DNA from: Lysinibacter sp. HNR | GTDB taxonomy: Bacteria; Actinomycetota; Actinomycetes; Actinomycetales; Microbacteriaceae | Reading direction: 5' to 3' | DNA: 64,000 nt | Assembly (NCBI RefSeq): GCF_029760935.1 | Contig: NZ_CP121684.1 | Span: forward strand, 1,426,001 to 1,490,000 | Shown: positions 42,094-51,274 of the stretch, in pieces | How positions within the stretch are numbered: position 1 is the stretch's first letter | Layout of the letters: each line of letters begins with the position of its first letter | Program-made: the position numbers and the translations under genes | The notes under the pieces: generated by a model | The model's input: only the letters and a program-made list of their open reading frames with translations | Told to the model about the DNA's origin: nothing | The model's database searches: none

Positions 42094-43620
42094 ATGACTC
42101 ACAAGAGGGGAAAAATACCGGCAAGAGATCGAGCCAAAGCCTACGATCTGGCATACCACGCGGGTTTTCGACTTGTCGACGGGGTATCAAGCAGCGCACA
42201 GAGCCATGTGTGGCGAGCAGTCGACCTGCGCACTAAGCGTGAGATGATTCTAAAAATTGAGCGGGTTCGGAACACTTCTTTCGACGAAACAGTTCCTCCA
42301 GCATTCTGGAAGTCAACGTTCCCGGGTGTTCCACGGACATTCGATCGTCACTCCTCACCGCGCTTTGGCACGGCACTCCTGTTAGAGTCCATTGCCGCAC
42401 GTTCTGTCGCAGAGGTTGTAGAGAGTCGAGAGAATCTGATTCGCAGTTCGCACGCCGGACTCCTTCTCACCGATTTGGTGAGGATGGCTCGTACGTCCCT
42501 GCTACAGAACGTCTGTCTCGGTGCTGCACCCCTCGACAATCTAGCGATTTCTTATGCGGGTAACCTCACGCTATTTGGTCAACGAAGCGTTCACCTGAGC
42601 GGTTCGGCTCTCGGGAACGATTGTTGCAGGCTCGGTGTAGAGCCACAATTACTTATTGACCTCTTGCGAATGACAATGCCGGAGGGTTTTCGCCGTACAG
42701 AGTTGGCCCGTGCAGTGATGCAGGAACTGCGTGACAAAACTGTTGCCCCTGAGCGGCTTCACGATGCCCTACTCATTGTCATCGCGAGCTTTGTCAGTAA
42801 CGCGCCTCGGACGAGCTTGGCGCATCTCATGCGGGGTTCAAACCTGGATGTTCTCGACGAGCAAGATACCCCGTCACTATCACAAAGACTTTTACGTTTT
42901 GTTCACCTCGCGAGGATCGTGACGCGTCGAGCAGCGCCTCAGAATCCCGTCTGTGACGGAAAAGAAAGAAGCAGGCAATACGGCAGATTCAAAAAACCGA
43001 TTTTTGTTGGTGCGGCACTCGCTCTGGGAGTTCTTACGACAGCGGTTTTTGCGCTTCCAGATTCAGAGGATGCACCTGCAGCCCAGTCAGGAGCGCACGA
43101 ACGCGGCGAGAGAAAAAAGGCCCCCGTCACAGAAAACTCCCCGTCCCTCCCTAATCCGGGAGTAGACGTCGCTGGTAGTGAGGCGAGTGAAGAGAGTAAC
43201 AACGCTCAAAGTAGCGATGGTAACAACGCCGAGGCGGCTAACACGGAGATGAGGGCCTCGCATTCAGAGGGCAAAACAAGTGAAGACCCGGTTGAGGGAA
43301 CACGGTGGATACTGGGGGAGATGAGACAGTGCGCGCTATCGGGCGAACCCCCCGCCGGGCAGTCACGACACGAACATTTTCTTATTTGTGCGGAGGCCTT
43401 TCTTCTCGATCCCGTAGCGTCGATAGAAAAGGAGCTTGCTGATTTTGTGCTGGGAAACGAAGCCCTGAGCTCTCCGTCCGAAATAGAACTCGTAGACTTC
43501 CTGGGTGGAACTGCGCTCACCACGGCAGTGTGGCGGGGAGCGGACGGTGGCAGCACAACAACGGCCTCGCTCCTTATGGTGAGGAGCGAGGCCGGTTGGC
43601 GTTTGCGGGCGTTTTATTAG
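42094..43620 (+). CDS. Single-pass membrane protein with degenerate protein-kinase-like N-domain
   Basis: 508 aa. N-terminal segment SHVWRAVDLRTKREMILKI resembles a kinase N-lobe with the ATP Lys. Where a kinase has HRDxxxxN and DFG, this reads LGAAPLDNLAISYAGNLTLF then G: the Asn is kept, the catalytic Asp is absent and DFG is LFG. So it looks like an inactive kinase or pseudokinase. One membrane helix at about residues 301-322 (GAALALGVLTTAVFAL), a Ser/Glu/Asn-rich linker, and an outer domain ending GWRLRAFY with two Cys. ATG 42094 is used; GTG 42058 is possible. It stands on the opposite strand between DUF4191 and E2. Confidence 0.65.
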   Translation: MTHKRGKIPARDRAKAYDLAYHAGFRLVDGVSSSAQSHVWRAVDLRTKREMILKIERVRNTSFDETVPPAFWKSTFPGVPRTFDRHSSPRFGTALLLESIAARSVAEVVESRENLIRSSHAGLLLTDLVRMARTSLLQNVCLGAAPLDNLAISYAGNLTLFGQRSVHLSGSALGNDCCRLGVEPQLLIDLLRMTMPEGFRRTELARAVMQELRDKTVAPERLHDALLIVIASFVSNAPRTSLAHLMRGSNLDVLDEQDTPSLSQRLLRFVHLARIVTRRAAPQNPVCDGKERSRQYGRFKKPIFVGAALALGVLTTAVFALPDSEDAPAAQSGAHERGERKKAPVTENSPSLPNPGVDVAGSEASEESNNAQSSDGNNAEAANTEMRASHSEGKTSEDPVEGTRWILGEMRQCALSGEPPAGQSRHEHFLICAEAFLLDPVASIEKELADFVLGNEALSSPSEIELVDFLGGTALTTAVWRGADGGSTTTASLLMVRSEAGWRLRAFY

Positions 43621-43639
43621 CTCGCTTTTGCGGGAGTAC

Positions 43640-44989
43640 TTAGATGCCGAGGTCTCCCTCGAAGGCTCCCTCTTCGAGGCGTGCTCGAACCTGTGAGAGG
43701 AAGCGAGCAGCGTCAGCACCATCAACTACGCGGTGATCGTAAGAGATAGCAAGGTAGACGGTTGAACGGATAGCAATTGTGTCTTCCCCGTCACTCGTTT
43801 TGGCAACCACAGGCTTTTTCACAACCGCTCCCGTACCGAGGATGGCAACCTGCGGTAGGAACACGAGAGGAGTGTCGAAGAGTGCCCCGCGCGAGCCAGT
43901 GTTGGTGAGTGTGAAGGTGCCTCCGGCGAGCTCGTCTGGCTTGAGCTGATTGTTACGAGTACGGGTCGCGAGATCGGCGACCTCAGCGGCCAGCTCAGCA
44001 ATGTTCTTGTCACCCGCATTACGGATAACGGGGGTGAGAAGTCCGCGTTCGGTATCAACAGCAATGCTGAGGTTCTCGTGGTCGGGGTAAACGATTGTGT
44101 CATTTTCAACCGTTGCGTTAATAATCGGATAGGTGCGTAGAGCCTCTGTTGCTGCCAGCGCAAAGAAAGGCAGGAAGGAGAGCTTGTTACCCGTTCGAGC
44201 GAGGAACTCGTCTTTCTTTGCAAGACGCAACGCCGCAACCTTGGTCACGTCCACCTCAACAACGGTTGTGAGCTGAGCGGTCGTCTGGAGCGAGGCAACA
44301 GCACGCTCGGCAATAACCTTGCGGAGTCGTGAGAACTTTTGTGTGGTTCCACGAAGCTCAGAAACAACCACGGGCGCGGATGCGGCGGGGGTCTTGGGAC
44401 CAGTAATATTCGCTGCGAGAACATCTTCTTTTCGAATGCGTCCACCTACACCGGTTCCCACAACACGATTGAGATCCACCCCCATATCGTTTGCAAGCTT
44501 ACGAATGATGGGCGTGATATAGCTGGCGGCACCATCATCATTAGTGGGTGCGGGAGCTGCCACCGGCGCCGAGACAATAGGCGCCGACACGATAGGGATA
44601 GAGGGCGCGGGCGGGGCGGAGCTTACAGCGGGAGCGGGGGCGGGCTCCGGGGCTGCTACGGGGGCGGGTGCCGCTGCAGCAACCGGTTCTGGAGTCGCTG
44701 CCGGGGCGGGCTCCGGGGTTGCTGCGGGGGCGGGTGCCGCTGCAGCACCGCTGCCGTCGCCAATGCGGGCCAGGACAGCACCAACCTCAACGGTCTCGTC
44801 TTCCTGCACCAGAATCTCTTCGAGCACACCGGCAATGGGCGAGGGAATCTCCGTATCTACCTTGTCTGTTGACACCTCGAGTAGAGGCTCGTCCACCTCG
44901 ATAGTGTCGCCCACGTTTTTAAGCCAGCGGGTAACAGTTCCTTCGGTAACGCTTTCTCCCAGGGCTGGGAGGCTAACCGACTCACTCAT
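43640..44989 (-). CDS. sucB: Dihydrolipoamide acyltransferase E2 of 2-oxo acid dehydrogenase
   Basis: Transfers acyl groups from lipoamide to CoA. 449 aa. One lipoyl domain (1-78) with the lipoyl Lys in EVSTDKVDTEIPSP (about residue 43), an Ala/Pro-rich mobile linker (about 80-150), a peripheral-subunit-binding domain (SYITPIIRKLANDMGVDL, about 155-190) and a catalytic domain ending ISYDHRVVDGADAARFLSQV with the catalytic His and Asp. In actinobacteria this protein (DlaT/SucB) commonly serves pyruvate dehydrogenase with AceE. Only one lipoyl domain, where others have two or three. Upstream neighbour is lpdA. Confidence 0.93.
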   Translation of the reverse strand: MSESVSLPALGESVTEGTVTRWLKNVGDTIEVDEPLLEVSTDKVDTEIPSPIAGVLEEILVQEDETVEVGAVLARIGDGSGAAAAPAPAATPEPAPAATPEPVAAAAPAPVAAPEPAPAPAVSSAPPAPSIPIVSAPIVSAPVAAPAPTNDDGAASYITPIIRKLANDMGVDLNRVVGTGVGGRIRKEDVLAANITGPKTPAASAPVVVSELRGTTQKFSRLRKVIAERAVASLQTTAQLTTVVEVDVTKVAALRLAKKDEFLARTGNKLSFLPFFALAATEALRTYPIINATVENDTIVYPDHENLSIAVDTERGLLTPVIRNAGDKNIAELAAEVADLATRTRNNQLKPDELAGGTFTLTNTGSRGALFDTPLVFLPQVAILGTGAVVKKPVVAKTSDGEDTIAIRSTVYLAISYDHRVVDGADAARFLSQVRARLEEGAFEGDLGI

Positions 44990-45057
44990 GATTTTCTCCT
45001 TGATATACCCCTGGAACTTACGGTTCTTGGGGCGTTTGTTCTGTTATTAAAAGTTGC

Positions 45058-46431
45058 TTAAAGGGTGTGAAGCGGTTTTCCGGCGAGATAGAGCATTGCT
45101 TCGCCAATGGACTCGTTCTGCGAGGGATGCGCATGAACGAGGGGAGCGATGTCCTCCGGGTGTGCTTCCCAGTTGACGATGAGCTGTGCCTCGCCGATCA
45201 ACTCACCTACACGGCCACCAATCATGTGCACACCAACAACGGGCCCGTCGTTAACTCGAACGACCTTGACCGTTCCCGAAGCACCAATGATCTCACTCTT
45301 TGCGTTGCCCGCCAGGTTGTACTCGTAGGAGCTGATGGACTCGGATCCGTAGCGCTCCTTTGCTTTTGCTTCGGTGAGGCCAACTGATGCAACTTCTGGG
45401 TCACAGTAGGTGATCTTGGGTATGTTCACGTCATCAATGACAACGGGCTTTAGTCCCGCAATCTCTTCTGCGACAAAGATTCCCTGCTGGTAGCTGCGGT
45501 GAGCGAGTTGTAGTCCGGGGACAATGTCTCCTACCGCGTACACGTCGGGAACGTTTGTCTGGAGACGCTCGTTGGTTGTCACAAAGCCGCGATCCAGGGC
45601 AATACCCACCTCTTCAAAGCCCATGCCGCCGGTGTGGGGGCCGCGACCGACCGCCACAAGGAGAACCTCTGCTTCGACTACCTCTCCGTTTTCAAGGGTT
45701 ATACGGACCCCGTTATCATCCTGTGTCACGGATTGGAAGCGCTGCCCAAGCTTGTAGTTGATGCCCCGCTTGCGGAATGCTCGTTCAAGCTGTTTACTGA
45801 CGGACTCTTCTTCGTTGGGGACTAGGTGGGGAAGCCCCTCTATGACGGTCACCTCAGCACCAAACGAGCGCCATACGCTGGCAAACTCCACACCAATGAC
45901 ACCGCCACCAAGGACAGCGACGCTTTGTGGAATAAAATTGAGCTCCAGAGCATACTCACTTGTAATCACACGACCACCAATATCAAGGCCGGGGAGGCTG
46001 CGTGAGTAGGAGCCGGTTGCAAGAACGACGTTTTTACCGGTGTAGGTATCCTCACCCACCTGAACGGTGGTGGGAGATATGAGGCGTCCTTCGCCAGAAA
46101 CAACCGTCACCTTACGAGCACTCAGAAGCCCTTGAAGACCCTTGTATTTTTTTGCAACGATTCCCTCGCGGTACGCGGTAACGGCCGCGATATCAATCCC
46201 GGACACGGTGGTGTTGACTCCGTATTTTGCGCTGTCACGGGCGACATCTGCCACCTCTGCCGAGTGCAGTAGCGCCTTCGTGGGGACACACCCTCGGTGC
46301 AAGCAGGTTCCTCCGACCTTATCTTTTTCGATCACCACCGCAGAGAGTCCAAGTTCGATGGCACGAATAGCGGTTGCGTAACCCGCGCTTCCGCCACCCA
46401 ATACAACGATGTCAAAGTCATTTTGTGACAC
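45058..46431 (-). CDS. lpdA: Dihydrolipoamide dehydrogenase (E3)
   Basis: Reoxidises lipoamide of the 2-oxo acid dehydrogenase complexes using FAD and NAD+. 457 aa. FAD site VVLGGGSAGYATAIRA, redox disulfide in GGTCLHRGCVPTKAL (about residues 42-56), NAD site AVLGGGVIGVEFAS (about 172-185), FAD site VYAVGDIVPG (about 296) and the C-terminal catalytic His-Glu in VHAHPSQNESIGEA. It precedes the E2 gene by 68 bp on the same strand. Confidence 0.95.
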   Translation of the reverse strand: MSQNDFDIVVLGGGSAGYATAIRAIELGLSAVVIEKDKVGGTCLHRGCVPTKALLHSAEVADVARDSAKYGVNTTVSGIDIAAVTAYREGIVAKKYKGLQGLLSARKVTVVSGEGRLISPTTVQVGEDTYTGKNVVLATGSYSRSLPGLDIGGRVITSEYALELNFIPQSVAVLGGGVIGVEFASVWRSFGAEVTVIEGLPHLVPNEEESVSKQLERAFRKRGINYKLGQRFQSVTQDDNGVRITLENGEVVEAEVLLVAVGRGPHTGGMGFEEVGIALDRGFVTTNERLQTNVPDVYAVGDIVPGLQLAHRSYQQGIFVAEEIAGLKPVVIDDVNIPKITYCDPEVASVGLTEAKAKERYGSESISSYEYNLAGNAKSEIIGASGTVKVVRVNDGPVVGVHMIGGRVGELIGEAQLIVNWEAHPEDIAPLVHAHPSQNESIGEAMLYLAGKPLHTL

Positions 46432-46557
46432 GGGGTCTCTTCCTATCGTGATAGAGCGTAAATTTTAGACAGGCGAGTCTGGTGGGCAACCAGGTGAGTA
46501 GCCCAAGACACGCCTTTAAGCCTACTACTTAAGCCTGCTTAGTTTCTTATAGCGGTA

Positions 46558-48042
46558 TCAATAGTTGCGTAAAAAATCGATGAGTGTGCGTACCGATACG
46601 CCTGTTGCTCCACGATCCGTATACCCAAACGCTGAACCCTCGTTATTAGACGGACCCGCAATATCTATGTGCGCCCACGGTATCGTCTCTTGAGAATCAT
46701 CCTCGCGCACCGTTGTAAAGTCACGGAGAAAGGCTGCCGCAAGCATCATCGACGCTGCCACGTTGCCTATTTTAGTGTTGGCGATGTCGGCTATATCCGA
46801 GGTGAGCATCTCCCTGACCTCGTCAGGAATTGGCATGGGCCACATGGGCTCGCCAGCCCGAATGCTGGCGGCATGAAGCTGGTCTACCAGGGGCGTATCA
46901 CCCATCAGGCCGGAGGTGCGAGTTCCGAGCGCTACTATCTGAGCGCCGGTGAGTGTGGCGATATCGATGATTGCATCCGGATTTTCTTCGCCGGCTCGTG
47001 CAAGGGCATCAGCAAGAACAAGGCGCCCCTCAGCATCGGTGTTTAAAACCTCCACGGTTGTTCCATTGCGTATTGTGATCACATCACCCGGCCTCGTGGC
47101 GGTGCTGGAGGGCATATTTTCGGCAAGGGGGAGCCAAGAGGTGATATGAATGGGAAGCTGAAGTTTAGCGGCAGCCCAGATGATAGCGAGCACGGACGCT
47201 GCACCCGCCATGTCGCCCTTCATGCCTACCATGGCTGCGGGGGGCTTGAGGGAGAGGCCTCCGGTATCAAATGTGATGCCCTTGCCCACAAGCGCTATAT
47301 GAGAGGAAGCATTGGTGGGATTGTAATCCAGACGGAGCAGGCGGGGGAGCCTGCTCGATCCCTGTCCCACACCCATGATTCCGCCAAAGCCGTCCCGGAG
47401 CAATTCTTTTTCTGTCCACACGGTGTGTTCAATGGGAAGCTCGTCAACGTATTCAAGGGATTTTTCTACCATGGAAGCGGGGAAGAGGTCGTTTGCGGGT
47501 GTGTTCACCAGATCTTTAACCATTGCAACAGCCTCTGCAGTAACGGTTGCGCGTGTGACCAAATCGTTAGATGAAAATTTGCTGTGCACGATGACGCGAG
47601 AGACGGGCTCCTGTGCCTTCTTGCGTGATACACCGCGGAATTCGTTAAAGGTATATCCGCCCAGGGTCGCGCCCTCAAGGATCGCAGCGAGTTCACTTTC
47701 GTCCGAGTGGGGCAGGGCAACCACCACGGTTTTTACTCCCCGAATCTTGCGGATTGCCGATCCCACGGCGTTACGTAGAGCATCGGGGGTGGCAGATTTT
47801 CCGATACCGATGAGGATAAGCGTCTGCGGCCCCGTTGCGCTGGGGGTGGGGATTCGTGTGAGCGTATCCGCAGCACCGGATACGCCGAGAGCGGAAAAAT
47901 CGAGAGCGGTTGTATCGAAGTGGGCGCTGGAATGAGACACTACAGCTCTGTCTTTACCCTGTAAAACGCCGATGATAATGGCATCAGCAGTGATTGTAGA
48001 AGTTGAAGAAGAGCTGAGTTCAAGCTGAGGGATAAGGTGCAT
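46558..48042 (-). CDS. pepA: Leucyl aminopeptidase, M17 family (copy 2)
   Basis: 494 aa. Complete M17 catalytic set: GKGITFDTGGLSLKPP (about residues 258-273), MKGDMAG (about 282) and NTDAEGRLVLADAL (about 341-354). It occupies the genomic place of the mycobacterial pepB beside E2/lpd, so this is the ancestral copy; the one at 22747-24249 is a distant paralogue. Its start lies 28 bp from the divergent PAC2 gene. Confidence 0.94.
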   Translation of the reverse strand: MHLIPQLELSSSSTSTITADAIIIGVLQGKDRAVVSHSSAHFDTTALDFSALGVSGAADTLTRIPTPSATGPQTLILIGIGKSATPDALRNAVGSAIRKIRGVKTVVVALPHSDESELAAILEGATLGGYTFNEFRGVSRKKAQEPVSRVIVHSKFSSNDLVTRATVTAEAVAMVKDLVNTPANDLFPASMVEKSLEYVDELPIEHTVWTEKELLRDGFGGIMGVGQGSSRLPRLLRLDYNPTNASSHIALVGKGITFDTGGLSLKPPAAMVGMKGDMAGAASVLAIIWAAAKLQLPIHITSWLPLAENMPSSTATRPGDVITIRNGTTVEVLNTDAEGRLVLADALARAGEENPDAIIDIATLTGAQIVALGTRTSGLMGDTPLVDQLHAASIRAGEPMWPMPIPDEVREMLTSDIADIANTKIGNVAASMMLAAAFLRDFTTVREDDSQETIPWAHIDIAGPSNNEGSAFGYTDRGATGVSVRTLIDFLRNY

Positions 48043-48070
48043 AACACCAGCCTACGCCTAGACTCGAAGC

Positions 48071-49051
48071 ATGCGAAGTGAAGAACCTCTCTTTGAGCTT
48101 ATTGATGACGCCTACGAACAGATAGAGTCGGGGCTCCCCTTGGTGATTGCTCTCACCGGGTTTGCGGATGCGGGCTCCGCGGTGTCTCAGTTGGAGAATT
48201 ATTTTATTAACACGGTTAAACCGGAACCCGTTGTCTTCTTCGACGCCGACGTGTTTTTGGATTACCGATCACGCCGACCGAGCATCCTGTTCGCAGAGGA
48301 TCGGTTGGTTGACTATCGTGTGCCCGAGCTTAAGCTTTATCACGCACACGATGAACTTGGGCAACCGTTTCTCCTACTTATGGGCTTTGAGCCCGACTAC
48401 ATGTGGGAGCGATTTGTCGCGAGCGTCTTCTACCTTATGGAGGATTTGCAGGTCTCCCAGACGGTCTGGGTGCACTCGATCCCCATGCCCGTTCCACACA
48501 CCCGGCCGATCGGTGTTACCGTGAGCGGCACGCGTACAGACCTCATCGATTCGCTATCCGTGTGGAAACCGAGCGCTCAGGTTTCCGCCACGATCGGACA
48601 CCTGATTGAGAATCGCCTGCAGGAGGCGGGAAAACAGGTCGTGGGCTTTGTGTTACTCATTTCGCACTACCTGGCCGATTCGGAGTACCCTGCCGCATTA
48701 CTTTCTGCGCTGGAATGTATTAGCGAAGCAACGGGGCTTATCTTCCCCACCGATTCAATTCGCGAGCGGGGTCGTGAGTTTATGGCAAAGATCGCGGAGC
48801 AGGTCGCTTCAAATCCCGAGACACAAAACATGGTTACCCAGCTGGAAGAGCGTCACGACTCGTATATGCAGGGCACAACGGTTCGTTCCCCTCTGATTAG
48901 AACAGACGGAACGTTGCCGAGCGCAGATCAGATTGCAAGCGAATTGGAGCGGTTTCTTGCTGCGCAACAGGACGATGAAGGGTTTAGCGGCCCTGGAAAC
49001 TTGGGCGATAACGGTGATAAAGACAAGCGTGGTGACAAAGATAAAGGGTGA
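48071..49051 (+). CDS. PAC2 (proteasome assembly chaperone-like) family protein
   Basis: 326 aa. LVIALTGFADAGSAVSQLEN near residue 24, FDADVFLDYRSRRPSILF near 57, LLMGFEPDYMWERFVASVFY near 98 and HSIPMPVPHTRPIGVTVSG near 137 match the PAC2 ATP-grasp-adjacent family common in actinobacteria. The exact role is unknown. The C-terminal 20 residues are Asp/Lys/Gly repeats (DNGDKDKRGDKDKG). Divergent from pepA with 28 bp between starts. Confidence 0.9.
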   Translation: MRSEEPLFELIDDAYEQIESGLPLVIALTGFADAGSAVSQLENYFINTVKPEPVVFFDADVFLDYRSRRPSILFAEDRLVDYRVPELKLYHAHDELGQPFLLLMGFEPDYMWERFVASVFYLMEDLQVSQTVWVHSIPMPVPHTRPIGVTVSGTRTDLIDSLSVWKPSAQVSATIGHLIENRLQEAGKQVVGFVLLISHYLADSEYPAALLSALECISEATGLIFPTDSIRERGREFMAKIAEQVASNPETQNMVTQLEERHDSYMQGTTVRSPLIRTDGTLPSADQIASELERFLAAQQDDEGFSGPGNLGDNGDKDKRGDKDKG

Positions 49052-49383
49052 TCGTTGAAACAGCGGTGGAGTCCGGTTGTGAGAAGCCGGGGTTAAATAA
49101 AGAATAAAATTTATCCTGGAGGAATAACCGCTGTATAGCGCGTGTTACATGACTATGAGTCCATATTATTGCCCATAATTTCGACACTGCCAAACAGCAG
49201 TTGCACGAACCACTATCAAATTCATGCAATAATTAAGAAAATCAGACCCGTTGCAGGTTGTGTTGTCGGATACCACATGGATAATAAGACACACTGGACT
49301 TGACATGGGTCTTAGTAGTTTGCAGATAGTAACGAGCGCGGGCACGACGATTACTGCCCTGACATCAGATGAGAGGCGGGTGC
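49052..49383 (+). promoter_or_regulatory. Promoter region of the principal sigma factor gene
   Basis: About 330 bp with no gene. A TTGACA at 49300-49305 followed after 19 bp by GATAGT (49325-49330) is the best promoter candidate, leaving a leader of about 50 nt. AT-rich sequence lies at 49200-49250. Ribosome site GAGAGG at 49371-49376. Confidence 0.4.
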
Positions 49384-50772
<1,389 letters not shown>

Positions 50773-50789
50773 GTCGACTAAACATTTGA

Positions 50790-50835
50790 GCCCTGTGCCG
50801 AAAACGAATCCTCGATTCGGCACAGGGCCTTTTTT
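50790..50835 (+). terminator. Intrinsic terminator of the sigma factor gene
   Basis: GCCCTGTGCCGA at 50790-50801 pairs with TCGGCACAGGGC at 50817-50828, then CTTTTTTAT. It begins 17 bp after the sigma stop and also faces the end of the convergent small gene. Confidence 0.9.
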
Positions 50836-50848
50836 ATGAGTGTGCAGC

Positions 50849-51073
50849 TTATCGCTCGTATAGCTTGTGGCTTTCGTCGTGCCAGGAAGACACAAGGGGA
50901 AGGAGTTTTTCTTTGTGCTTATTACCGTGGTGTGCACAGAAGAGCAGTTCGCTACCTCCCAGAGTGGCTCTAACGTAGGCCTGAGATCCGCAACTATCAC
51001 AACGATCAAGCGCGGTAAGCGGTCGCTCCTCCTCGACCGGAGCGGTTTCGTCTGTGTTTGTTAACGTTGTCAT
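50849..51073 (-). CDS. DUF7455-type small zinc-binding protein
   Basis: 74 aa. LTALDRCDSCGSQAYVRATL, then ELLFCAHHGNKH gives a CxxC plus CxxH set for one zinc. Small proteins of this kind are commonly found next to the sigma and topoisomerase genes in actinobacteria; function unknown. ATG 51073 is chosen because GGGAGG lies 8-13 bp upstream; GTG 51082 overlaps that site. Confidence 0.85.
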   Translation of the reverse strand: MTTLTNTDETAPVEEERPLTALDRCDSCGSQAYVRATLGGSELLFCAHHGNKHKEKLLPLVSSWHDESHKLYER

Positions 51074-51274
51074 GAGCTCCACCTCCCTTTAAAATTTGGT
51101 AGCTTGTGATTACTATCAAAGCATTTTTTTGCTCTCTTTTGGGTTTAAACTAGCGTTTTTCGCTTACCGCGTATCGGGGAATACACTGAGATAGTTGGGT
51201 GTCATAGCGAACAAATGTCAGATCTGTGACCTACTCTTATTCACGTAGTATTCACCACACTTGCAAGGAGCGTT

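Noticed and set aside
44560-44760. Repeated GC-rich segment as a DNA repeat element
   Set aside because: It is the Ala/Pro-rich flexible linker of the E2 subunit; the repetition is explained by protein composition.
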